This document shows positions 34,053-43,831 of a DNA stretch of 64,000 nucleotides, in pieces. Below the pieces are notes generated by a model. That model worked only from the letters and a program-made list of their open reading frames with translations. It had not been told where the DNA came from and searched no databases. Every line of letters begins with the position of its first letter. The stretch's first letter is position 1. Made by a program: the position numbers and the translations under genes. Source of the stretch: Strongyloides papillosus (taxonomy: Eukaryota > Nematoda > Chromadorea > Rhabditida > Strongyloididae); assembly GCA_005656395.1 (NCBI GenBank), contig SRSI01000009.1, positions 620,001 to 684,000 of the forward strand. Reading direction: 5' to 3'.

Positions 34053-34575
34053 TTAATAGATGTTTCTAAAATCATGATCATCTGCTCCCACTCCTTTAAC
34101 TTCCTCAAATTCAAGTGTATCCTGATTAAAAACTATGTCGCCAATTAAATATATACTTGATTCCTGTAATTCTCCAGCACAAAACATTTCATCAATAAGA
34201 TGATGAACGGTTCTAAAATTTTCTTCTAATGTTAATTCACAAATTTTTGGTATTAAATGTGAGAGTGCTCTTACAAGACGATCAATGATGGATAATGATA
34301 TGAGTTCATTATCATCTTTACTAATTGCGCATACAAAAAAAACCGTTGAATATCTATAAAAAATCTCAAAAATATTATTATCAAATAACTAACTTTGCAT
34401 AAACAACTTTAAAATCTTTGTACTCTAATATATTGCATGCTGAAAAATTCCTTGTTGCCATTGTCGCCCAAATATCACGTAAATACATTTTCTTCTCTTT
34501 TTCAGAAAAAGCTTCAAACCATTTTTGAACTAATGGTTTTCCTTCGTTATTAATTGCAATAATAAAATGAAACAT
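34053..34575 (-). CDS. Divergent AP-1-type sigma adaptin
   Basis: Exons 34575-34394 and 34353-34053 (40-base intron) give 160 residues, the usual size of sigma subunits. Family features: start MFHFIIAINNEGKPLVQKWF, then LEYKDFKVVYAKYSTVFFVCAI, DDNELISLSIIDR, ICELTLEENF and the LIDEMFCAGELQESS block that matches the L-D-E-F-x-x-G-G-E-x-Q-E-T-S of AP-1 sigma. Sigma subunits belong to clathrin adaptor complexes and, with the large subunit, help bind dileucine sorting signals. Sequence is clearly less conserved than orthodox AP-1 or AP-2 sigma, and the E-Y-K-D-F-K segment also recalls AP-4 sigma, so it is probably a fast-evolving paralogue. Divergent from the small gene at 34801 (225-base gap). 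Confidence 0.8.
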
Positions 34576-34800
34576 TTAAGAATGAAATTCGAATCATCAT
34601 AGCTTTTCTTTTAATTAATAAAGAATTATTATATTCAAAATTATGTAATTACTATTAAAGATAACATCATATTATACATATACACTTTATTTATTTTACT
34701 TAAATATTTTAGAATATTCTTAAAACGAAGTTTTCTTGGGGATGTGTTTACTTTAGAAGTCTAAAATTACTCCATTCCTTTGTACATCATATAGTGAAGG

Positions 34801-35202
34801 ATGAATAATATTTCATATATTGTCAAGCGGTTTTTATCTAATAGTTCTGTACAAAGGTAACCATTTTTTTTTAATTCTGTAATTTCTTGAAGAACCATAA
34901 AAAGTAATATTGCTAAACCTTTCAAGAAGCATGAAATAAAAGTTGGAGGAGTAACTCAAAAATGGAACTATAGATCGGAATTTGTAAATCGCGATAAATT
35001 AGATAAAAACCATAGCTTTACTTTGCTGGCTTTTGCTGGTTTATCTATAATTGGTATTTTATCTTTCGTTACCATTAAGACTTCTGTTATTGAGGGTAGA
35101 AAAGAAGAAATGATAATGAGAGAAAAATTTCGTAAAGAACTTAAATTATCTGGTGAAGATAGGAAGAAAATCGGTACACTTGATTCAACACATAAGGAAT
35201 AG
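34801..35202 (+). CDS. Small single-pass membrane protein, possibly mitochondrial
   Basis: Exons 34801-34856 and 34893-35202 joined in phase across a 36-base intron (GTAACC to TTGAAG) give 121 residues. The N-terminus MNNISYIVKRFLSNSS looks like a mitochondrial presequence. A single hydrophobic span lies near residues 67-86 (SFTLLAFAGLSIIGILSFVT), followed by a basic helical tail (GRKEEMIMREKFRKELKL). The layout recalls small inner-membrane assembly factors, but I cannot assign a family. The second exon is open for 103 codons with good codon use, so it is coding; the first exon and its unusual GAAG acceptor are less certain. Confidence 0.55.
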
Positions 35203-36471
35203 ATATGTTTTAGTTAATGGCTATTTAGTTTGTATATTTTCTTATTTGTTATGTTAATGATAGTACTTCGATAAGAATAAATACTTTGTCTTAATTTATC
35301 AACATCATAATATAAAATAGGATATTATTTTGTACTAGGTAAAAACTTCTTTACGTTCATTAACTACCGAGTATTTTTTTAATTCAAAAATATCTTATAA
35401 TATTTTTTTTATTAATTTTTTTCTAAATTAAAAATAAAATCTATTTTTAAGCAGTTGATGTTATTATAATTGCATAAAGGATGTTTATATTTTCCCATTT
35501 TATTAGAGATAATTATTCTCATAAATTCATCGTAATCATTGGTTGTTTGAAAAAACAATTTGTATTTCTTTTATTTTGTCTTTCATATCATAAATCTATT
35601 AATCAAAATCAAGGCTTTAACAAATTGTCATATAATAAAATGACTAATAATTTTAACATATGACTTATCTGAATACTTTAAAAAAATTTCAATTACATTT
35701 ATTAATGACATAGAACAAAAAGTGATAGACAATTTTATATGGATATGTAATTACAAAAACTGAAATGATTTTTTATTTACTATGAGAAAGAACAAATTGC
35801 ATTGAATAATATTATGTAAACGGATAATTAAATTTTTATATTTTCCTTTCTATAAAGATAAGCATTATAAGTAATTGTCTTTATTACTTTTAGTTTGATA
35901 ATATTAAAAATGATTGAATATGATATAAAAATATTCATTTAAAACACAACTATGATCAAAAACTTTCTAATAGATGGCTTAAAAGTGAAAATACATTTAG
36001 ATATATAATTTTAAATATAATCGCTATAATATTTTCGGCAAGATATCATCGTTTGAAAGATAATTACTGGCATTTCAATACTTGTAAATGACGCCAAAAT
36101 TTTAATAAGCGATAAAACATCAGTCGCCGATACTTAAACGTTAAAAATACATTTACAAATTTAGTGATTAAAAGTGGTTATTATGAAAAAATTATTAAAA
36201 AATACGATATTTCAAATACTTCCTTTATGATACATCAAAAAAGTAAAATAACATATATAAAAATAATCATTGCAGTGTAAAATAATAATTAAATATATAA
36301 TATTATGTTAAAACACAATAAACATTTCCCTATCAAATTATACCAACTATTGATAAAAAGAAATCATTTTTATTTGATAAGGTCTATTCTGAATCATACA
36401 TTTTTATTTAATATTTCTTTTATTTGTACAATAAGAAAAAATTCATTACAATTCAATTTCTTTATTTTGAA
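35203..36471. other. 1.3 kb intergenic region
   Basis: Simple AT-rich sequence; the frame at 35481-35663 has background composition. No phosphatase-like exon was found here for the PTEN-C2-like gene that follows. Confidence 0.4.
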
Positions 36472-36862
36472 ATGAAACGAACACCTTGCTTCGAAAAAGT
36501 CTATGATGTTGAAAAACAAAATTATGTTCATGTAGAAATTTTTAACGGCTGGTTGATAAATTCACTACAAAGTCATAAAATATGTGAAATCCCTTTATTA
36601 AGTGATCAAACTATTATTAAATTTAACAATAAAGTATGTTTTACCACAGAAATTTAAAAAAAACACTTTGTTAAAGGATTTCATATTTACTAATCAAATA
36701 CTTGGGCAATTATTAGTTTTTAACTATTCAAAAACTCGTTTTATATACTGGGTTAATACTTTTATTGGTGGGACAATAGCCGAAGCGGAGTATTTGTATG
36801 ATATATTGAAGAAGTATACCACGGCCGAACCAGTAAGAGAAGGAAACGGAAGTTATGTGTGA
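36472..36862 (+). CDS. Short PTEN-C2-like protein or fragment
   Basis: Exons 36472-36633 and 36677-36862 joined in phase 0 across a 43-base intron (GTATGT to TTAAAG) give 115 residues. The segment RFIYWVNTFIGG resembles the F-x-F-W-V-N-T-F-F-I strand of the PTEN-type C2 domain. The preceding P-C-F-E-K and I-C-E-I-P stretches fit the C2 start (P-x-F and C-G-D-I-K-V-x-F). No phosphatase domain with an HCxxGxxR loop lies upstream, so it would be an orphan C2 domain or a gene remnant. Without the splice it would look like two shifted frames, which also fits a decaying gene. Convergent with the condensin subunit gene. Confidence 0.4.
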
Positions 36863-37048
36863 AGATACCTTCATTGGCGTTTATAAGGTGTTATTGAAAA
36901 TACACATATGACATACATACTTGTTTTCAAAGGTATCTCAAGAGAACAATACTCCATACACATATAAGTTTTATTTACACTGTATACAATTACCAATAAA
37001 AAAATAAAATAATTTACATTACTTAAAACACGGAAATTCATGATAATA

Positions 37049-39706
37049 TTAAAAAGTAAGTTCTGGTGCACTTATATTTAAGAATACAAGAGATCGGAAT
37101 TTGTTATTTATAATTTTCCATAAACGAGTAATTTCAACACAAAATTTCTGAGATGATTCAATCTCCCTGTTAGAACACTCCAATACCCATTCCTTAACAT
37201 CAACAAGGAAACGATGAAGAACATTTCGAATTGAATCATAAAGATCAGGTCCATGATACATCGCTTCAATAATATCTGGGTATATTTTTAGAAGGGAAAT
37301 AAGTATATTTTGAGGTGCATTAATATTGTATATTGTACTAAGCCAAGCACTTGTTTGTTCAACACAAGAAATATTAAATTCATAGCAAGTACAAAGTTCC
37401 TTAAAAGTTTCAATACCAAATTGAAATAGTTTCTCCTTAAATAACCCATCATCTTCTAATGAAAAACTTGTATTCTTATAGTATTTCTCGATTAGTGAGT
37501 TAAATTTTCCAAAAAATCCCCAGGCACTATAGTTTACCAAATCAGAAGGTTTTTCAGATGTAGCACCATTGATAGAATCTTGACGACTATCCAAAAGCAC
37601 CATAAGAATAAACTTAATTTTGAGGGAATGTAATATGAGGTCATCATCAAAAGTAAGAGTTTCACCATCAGATAACTGGCATCTTGATTCAAGTATTTGT
37701 AATACACGGTCTAAGTTATCTGACCAACGTTGCACATAAAAACTCCAATCACTCATAATAAGACTTCTAACCTTTGCTGAGTACATAAGTTTTGAGCAAT
37801 AGTCCATTGTTTTTCCAAAATATTTTAACTCATTAGAATTCTTCATTTTATTTTCATGCCTGATGATTTCCGTTCCTTTGAGTATAACTTCCATGACATC
37901 CATCGGTTTATGGTCAAGACATTTATTAAGATACTCTATAACAACATCTTCTGGGGCTGTAAAAGTTTTAATGGCATGAAGCATTTTATTAACCTCATCA
38001 ATAGCTACATTATTTCCAATATAATCTACAAGTGTTAACGTTACTTGGTAGATCTTATTGTCCCCATAGTGGTCTTTAACGATTGAATAAAGTTTCATTA
38101 TGTGCTCGTCTATTATCTGAACAGCTTTCTCTTTTTTCAATTTTAGAAGCTCTTTCCTTCCTTTAGAATACAAAGTCCCAGCAGCTTCTATAAAACCCTT
38201 TACAACTTCAACATTTTCCAAATGTTGAGATTTTAACTGAGAAACTTCATAAGGAGTTAATCCTGATAACGATGGCTGTTCATTCAAGTTTTTCCTAAGA
38301 AGTGATATAGAATAAATTATTAAATTACGCATATGCTTTACAATAGCATTTATGTTCAATAGATTATCAATCTGAATCCATTTGTGGAAGATGTAATTTG
38401 CATATCTGTTGTGAGTAAAATTTTCTCTGAACATATCCAAATAGTTTCCAGTACAACTGTCAGGATTGATAAATGCCTCAAAGAATGGTCCTACAAGAAT
38501 ATGTATGATTTTCCTGGCAACTGAAATGTCTTTTTCAAGTTCAAGCGCCATTACAAAATCCTTGATATCAATCATACTATAAGCCAAAATTTTATTAGTA
38601 ACCATAGTGTTTAACCAATTTAATCCTGATAACCTTACAGATCTGTCAATGTCACGTAAAATCAAAGGAGCTTTAATTTTGGCAAGTTTTGCAAGACAAG
38701 ACCCTGTGAATGGGTAATCACACAAAGATTTCAATCCCTCATAGACTTTGGCACGAACAAGTGGAACACTTTCATTTGCGAGTCTATCAACAAATAGAGA
38801 GATAATTTCACGAAGATCAGTATTATCAAGTTGAAACCACCCTCTCCCGAGGATACCAAGAAATTCCTTTGCAAGGAATGCTCTTATTGGAACAAATGGA
38901 TCTAATATAAGTCTCTTTAACGTTGTAACTTGGAGCATGAAACAAGACTCCTCCTCAGGTTGATGAATCCTAAGTTTTGGATTCACTGGAAACATGTATG
39001 TCATCATGATAGCAGTATTAAGTCGATCCATTTTATGACGTAACGAATAATCAAGCCATAGAAATTCTATAGTACCTTTAAACATCAAAAGTTGCGCATT
39101 GTTAACAATATTGCTTTTTATTGCATTGTTACTGTTTTTTGAGACCTCCCTACTTTTTTCGCAGATGGCTTTAAATAAATTCATAAATTTCTTCTGAATA
39201 CTATTGTCTTCGCAAAAAACGGCAATTTCAAATATTTTAGATGCAACCAAAGCAATAAATGAATCAATTTCTCTTTCTTGCTCTTCTGGAGAACAACTGT
39301 CAACAGTACTTTTGACAAAACCAAACGTATTAATGAGAAGCGCAGCATATCTGTCATAGTGAGAATCATTTTTAAGCTTCAATATTGCTTCACTAAATTC
39401 TCTTCTAAATAACATTGGACCAATACAAAAGTAGAAATTAGCCGCTATTTTAGTTCCTTCAGGTTTCAAGAGGAATTCACTATTTCTAATTGAGGAGAGC
39501 ATTTCATCGACAGATAAACTTTTGATAGCATCGACAATCTCAGATTTCCTTTTATACATAATAAGTATTTTCTTCTTCTAAAAAAAATATATATTTAAAT
39601 ACAACTTTTAGCGACTCACCATATTTTGAGGATTGTTAAAACAGTCCCTATACAGATCTATCCATGATTCGTTATTACTTATTAGTGCTGGATCAACGTT
39701 TTCCAT
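37049..39706 (-). CDS. capg-2: Condensin II subunit G2 (CAP-G2) HEAT-repeat protein
   Basis: Exons 39706-39620 and 39577-37049 (42-base intron) give 871 residues. The protein is alpha-helical throughout with HEAT-like repeats. The order in the middle, DPFVPIRAFLAKEFLGILGR, then ESVPLVRAKVYEGLKSL, then DIDRSVRLSGLNWLNTMV, a MALELEKD block and HNRYANYIFHKW plus IVKHMRN, follows human NCAPG2 (L-x-D-P-Y-P-M-V-R, D-N-S-E-K-V-R-V-A-F, L-V-R-L-E-T-D, I-R-H). NCAPG2 and its partners shape mitotic chromosomes in the nucleus. It is shorter than the human protein (about 1140). A TTTTTAG acceptor sits three bases before the ATG, and RBM34 lies upstream on the same strand, so the two could form an operon. 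Confidence 0.7.
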
Positions 39707-39709
39707 TGT

Positions 39710-39716
39710 CTAAAAA
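39710..39716 (-). promoter_or_regulatory. Probable spliced-leader acceptor, condensin gene
   Basis: The minus strand reads TTTTTAG, then ACA and the ATG. A leader of three bases is typical of trans-spliced nematode mRNAs. Confidence 0.55.
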
Positions 39717-40029
39717 TAAAGTCGAATTGAGAGTAAAGTAAAATATACACAATTTGTCGACAAGCTGAAGGCACGTCAATTGAAAACTGATACAAACGAA
39801 ATGAAACGGATAGTAAAACATTACAGAAATAACTACTTTTATCTACCGAAATAAAATTATAAATTGAATATGATGACACAAAGAGAGAAAGGCAGTTACA
39901 AAGCGCGCCCTTAAATGATACGTTTTACCAAAGTGATTTTCTTGTCAGAGTATTTTATTTTACTAGGAAATTTACAAACAAATAACGAATAAAAAAAAAT
40001 AACAAAAATAAAAATATATCAGTGTTTCT
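39717..40029. other. Spacer between RBM34-like and condensin genes
   Basis: A 313-base same-strand gap, compatible with an intercistronic spacer in a nematode operon; poly-A runs, no coding block. Confidence 0.35.
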
Positions 40030-41038
40030 TTATGACATTATAGTCTTCTTTTCCTCTTTTTTCGTTCGTTTATTATTAAACTTCTTATTTATATTCTTTG
40101 ATCTTGGCAGAATTCCATTACCTTTATTATTTTTATAATCTTTTTTATTATTTCGGTTGTTGGACTTTTTATTGTAATTACCTTTCGATGGTCGATTATT
40201 TTTCTTAGCGATTTTTGTAACTCTTATTTGCCTCCCAAGCAACTCTGATCCGTTAAGGGTCAGTGCTTTTTTTAACAAAGTAGGGTCGGAAAATCTGACA
40301 AAGGCAATTCCAATTCCCTCGTGTGAATTCCTGTCACGTACAACACGAACGGCATTAACCTCCGCAATAGGAGAAAAGTGTTTTATCAAGTCGTTTTCTG
40401 TAATCTTAAGATGTAAGTTGCCAACAAAAACTGAACATTTTGGATCATATTTTAAATCAGCAGCGGAAGTGACAATTAATTGTTGATCATCGATTTCATG
40501 CTTACCAGCTGCCACTGCAGCAGCAACAGACTCTTCTTTTTCATATTTAACGTAGAAAGTCAGGTTTTTTTGCACTTCCGAAAATTTGCCTGTTTTTGCA
40601 GCGGCAGACTTACTCATTTTCTCATTCTCTGGGATAATGTTACGGATTCTCACAGATTCAACTTTTCCGTAATGAGCAAACATGTTGCGGATTCTATTTC
40701 TTGTTGTGTTTAATGGTGCGTTACCTATATATAATGTTCTTGGACATTCCATTTCTTTCTGTTGAGCTGCGTCTATTTTTTTCTGCATTTTTTCTCTAAA
40801 TAAATAAAAATTTAATAATTTTCTAAAAGCTTCCAAACATACTTTTGCTCTTTTCTTTCCTGATGTTTTTTTTCTTTACGTTGTTCCTCTGCTTTAGTGT
40901 GGGTTATAACCCCATTTTCCCTAATGCTGGTGTCTCTTTAGTTTCATCTTCAGATGAACTGTCACTCTCATTCTCGATATTACCACTTGCTCCAAACAAA
41001 GCTGAAGCTAACTGTCCAGGACGATATTTTGCAGCCAT
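40030..41038 (-). CDS. rbm-34: RBM34-like two-RRM nucleolar protein, apparent frameshift in exon 1
   Basis: Exon 2 (40795-40030) codes RRM1 (RTLYIGNAPLN, FYVKYEK), RRM2 (CSVFVGNLHL, GIAFVRF) and a lysine-asparagine tail, as in RBM34/Nop12 proteins of the nucleolus, which act in large-subunit ribosome assembly. Exon 1 runs from the ATG at 41038 to 40843. Its first 43 codons are open and acidic (DSSSEDE), then the frame meets a stop just after GGGG at 40910-40913. The onward frame (HTKAEEQRKEKK) is open and splices in phase. Exon 1 has 196 bases where 197 are needed, so one base is missing: a real mutation, polymorphism or assembly error in the homopolymer. No intron fits. Confidence 0.8.
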
Positions 41039-41172
41039 ATTTAAATTAAATATTTAAAAAATAATAATCAACTTTAAATTTTTGAACTTTATTCCAAACA
41101 CATTCATAAATTCGTTTTAAAACAAATGTTGTAAACGACATATTTTCTCGCATGTAGAACTATAGCAGTAAA
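41039..41172. promoter_or_regulatory. Divergent promoter, RBM34-like / 41173 gene
   Basis: Only 134 bases separate the two divergent ATGs, so the promoters must overlap. AT-rich, no recognised motif. Confidence 0.4.
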
Positions 41173-42891
41173 ATGAAGTACTACATTTTTGCTGATTTAA
41201 CTGTTTTTGATGAAAGTGCCCCTGGACTTGTTGATTCTATTAGTAATTTTGTAAATAGTCTTAAGGATTTCCGACATACAACCGAACAGGTAAGAAATAA
41301 ACTTCTTAGACTATATATTTTCCAGATAAACTTGGCCGACATCGACGGAAATTTAAGTATCTACTTTGAAGAGTTAAGTACAAAATGTGAATTTAATTTG
41401 ATCGAGGGAATTTTTATGTGCTCCTCTACGTCTAAATTTCTAGATGAAATTGACATTAAAAAAATACCCTTCCCCTCGTATTTTTTATTCTATGATAAAG
41501 ATGACAGCAATAAGGATATAAAATCAAAAACTGACGATGTCTTATTTTTGTGGAGAAAAAGATATTTTCTTGACAACCACACCTTATCTGTTCAAATTTC
41601 AAAAAATGTATCTGGTTTCATTGAATGTATACATAATATTAGAAATTTTATTTGTCAAACAGAAGATTTGTTTCTCGCTGGTCACCCTGATTTTAGTATA
41701 TGGTTTGAATGCACTCCTAAGATTCCATCATATATATCGAGTATTTTATGGGGTGTCTCTGAAACGGTCAACGACAGATATATAAATTCCTGTTTTGATG
41801 AACCTCCTATTGAGGAGAAGAAGTCTATTTTAGACGATAAGAGTACTATTGAAATTAAAAGTGAAGCTATGGAACAAGATGATGGCAAATTAAAGGATAA
41901 TGTTAAACCATCGAATGTTACTAATTTAGAAACATTTTTTTGGAAAGTACCGGAAACAAAGAAAGAAAGCAATGAAAATATCGACATGTTTTCTAATCCC
42001 TACAATTCAAGTATGAACAACCTACATAAAAGTAAAAAAATGAATAAATGGGATATTAAAAATATCTCTGCTGTAAAGACAAAGATAGGGGATTTGTTTG
42101 AAGAAAAACAAGGAGAACTTGTTAAAGTCAAAGAACATTTTATTCCCCTTCATAGTAAAAAGCCTTTTCCCTTGTATGGTACGGATGTCAATTTTGATAT
42201 GCATTTACCTGAGTTGAATGGTTTGATAAGCCACCACCTTGAAATAATTTCTTTTGGTCCAGTAAATCAAATATTAAATATTAGAGTATTCCAACCACGT
42301 TTTGAATTAAAATGCAAAAAACTTGCCAACGAAGATGGGGAAAATAAAGGTTTGAGTAATCAAACATATTATGATTCACTAGGAGAGGTTCTTTTTTCAA
42401 AAAAAGTTGTTATGTATTTTAAACACGTCGCATCTGGAGAGTATGGTTTTGTACAGGCAACAAAATTATTTAATGATGAAATAAGAATGTACGCAAGTTT
42501 TTTCGACTATAACAATAAGAAATTTGTACCGAATGGTAAACCGATTGAACATGCAGTGGAACATTCAGATAGAAATGCAGTTTGGGGAACCAGTAATGTG
42601 CAAAATTATGAAAGACAATGTTGGCTTACAATTTCATCTTTCCGAAATGAATGTTATAAGATATACCGCTTTTTATTAAACAGTGAAAAAGCAGTTAAAT
42701 TGAAAAATTATATTAAGTTAATGAGAGAGCATGCCAAAATAATTGGTATGATTGACGAGTACAACAAATTTCTTAAAGAGATGGTCTCATCTGTACTGCC
42801 TGAAAATTCAAACAATCTTCCTACGGAACACTATAATTTATTGAAAAGTCTCTCTACGGAAGGCGTATATTCACCTGAAATAGACTGCTAA
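41173..42891 (+). CDS. Divergent protein, possibly INTS14 / VWA9-like
   Basis: The frame is open over the whole span, but bases 41290-41325 (GTAAGA to TTTTCCAG, 36 bases) form a perfect intron that happens to be in phase and free of stops. Removing it gives 560 residues. The N-terminus MKYYIFADLTVFDE suggests a Rossmann-like beta strand as in VWA domains. The C-terminal third (SGEYGFVQ then CWLTISSFRNECYKIYRFL and KNYIKLMREHAKIIGMIDE) has the same order of segments as the C-terminus of Integrator subunit 14: V-W-I-K-P-S-G, K-I-L-R-N and K-E-L-N-R-L-R-K-A. Identity is low and I give this family only as a hypothesis. Length is close to INTS14 (518). A TATAG acceptor-like site lies just upstream. 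Confidence 0.6.
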   Translation: MKYYIFADLTVFDESAPGLVDSISNFVNSLKDFRHTTEQVRNKLLRLYIFQINLADIDGNLSIYFEELSTKCEFNLIEGIFMCSSTSKFLDEIDIKKIPFPSYFLFYDKDDSNKDIKSKTDDVLFLWRKRYFLDNHTLSVQISKNVSGFIECIHNIRNFICQTEDLFLAGHPDFSIWFECTPKIPSYISSILWGVSETVNDRYINSCFDEPPIEEKKSILDDKSTIEIKSEAMEQDDGKLKDNVKPSNVTNLETFFWKVPETKKESNENIDMFSNPYNSSMNNLHKSKKMNKWDIKNISAVKTKIGDLFEEKQGELVKVKEHFIPLHSKKPFPLYGTDVNFDMHLPELNGLISHHLEIISFGPVNQILNIRVFQPRFELKCKKLANEDGENKGLSNQTYYDSLGEVLFSKKVVMYFKHVASGEYGFVQATKLFNDEIRMYASFFDYNNKKFVPNGKPIEHAVEHSDRNAVWGTSNVQNYERQCWLTISSFRNECYKIYRFLLNSEKAVKLKNYIKLMREHAKIIGMIDEYNKFLKEMVSSVLPENSNNLPTEHYNLLKSLSTEGVYSPEIDC

Positions 42892-43033
42892 AGAATAGTT
42901 TTTTTAACTTATGTTTTTGTTTTGTAAAATAAAATGTAAATATTAAAAATTTATTAAATAAAAACAACAACGTTTAGGAACACACAAATATAGAAATGGA
43001 TGTGTCGATAATAGACAGATATACAAAAAAAAA

Positions 43034-43831
43034 TCACTGATTAGAAGCTAATTCTTCATAAATTTCTAATTCATCTGCTTTTAATTTTTTGAATGCTTTT
43101 TGGAGTTTTTTCTCTCTAGCTTCATCTGACATATCAGCATATTTACTTTTCTTGGCTTGTTTAAAGAAATCATAAGCCGTCTTCTTTTGAGCGGGTTTCT
43201 TAACATTTCGTCTAGTTGGTTTACCGAGATCAATAATCTGTTTTCGTGTATATTCTTTTTGTTCATCATTTAATTCGTTCATATGTTCATCGAGAAATTG
43301 TTCCAATTTCCCATTGAATTCACGAACGTTTCTCTCATAAATTTCTTGAGCTTTAATTCTGTTCTTATTGGTAAGATCTGCAAAAGCTTCCTTAATCTCC
43401 GGAGGAGGTGATGCAAAGAGATTTTTGTGACCACAAAGAACCAAAAATTCATTGTAGAGTGGAAGTGGTCTTTTTGGAAAGTCGGGATACAAACTAACAA
43501 TATCCCCACGTGTAAAACGTTGCATGATGGCATGAGCCATAAATTCACAAGTGATACTATCTCTTCTAGTTGAGTATCTATAAGCGTTTCTGAAGCTTTC
43601 TTCAACCTCATTAAGTGGTATACTAAAATGATTTTGCTCTAAAGCAGAAGACAATTTGCTAGATCCACGTCTTTTAGCAATGGGTCCATTACTCTCGACA
43701 ATGGTTTTACATAGTGTTAAAAGCTCCGAGATTGGCATTTTAATTCCTTCAATTGTTTGTGAATTTTTTTCATCATCAGAACCACTAATTTCTGAAGCTT
43801 CGCGTTTTACAGCTCTTCTTGTTGTAGCCAT
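43034..43831 (-). CDS. UBF-like HMG-box protein
   Basis: The start at 43831 gives 265 residues; a longer in-frame ATG at 43960 is rejected because a TTTTTTTTTAG acceptor lies between, 14 bases before this ATG. Residues 117-185 (YPDFPKRPLPLYNEF to KLEQFLDEH) match HMG box 1 of UBF (H-P-D-F-P-K-K-P-L-T-P-Y-F-R-F-F), including the spacing to the helix F-N-G-K-L-E-Q-F. A second basic box follows at 213-262 (KKTAYDFFKQAKKSKYADMS). UBF activates RNA polymerase I transcription and shapes rDNA chromatin in the nucleolus. The animal protein has up to six boxes; this one has two, nearer to the small HMG proteins. The N-terminal 110 residues are compatible with a dimerisation region. Confidence 0.75.
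   Translation of the reverse strand: MATTRRAVKREASEISGSDDEKNSQTIEGIKMPISELLTLCKTIVESNGPIAKRRGSSKLSSALEQNHFSIPLNEVEESFRNAYRYSTRRDSITCEFMAHAIMQRFTRGDIVSLYPDFPKRPLPLYNEFLVLCGHKNLFASPPPEIKEAFADLTNKNRIKAQEIYERNVREFNGKLEQFLDEHMNELNDEQKEYTRKQIIDLGKPTRRNVKKPAQKKTAYDFFKQAKKSKYADMSDEAREKKLQKAFKKLKADELEIYEELASNQ

Noticed and set aside
36602..36862. Separate 86-residue gene starting at 36602
   Set aside because: Its first 25 codons overlap the preceding frame and disappear if the 43-base intron is spliced.
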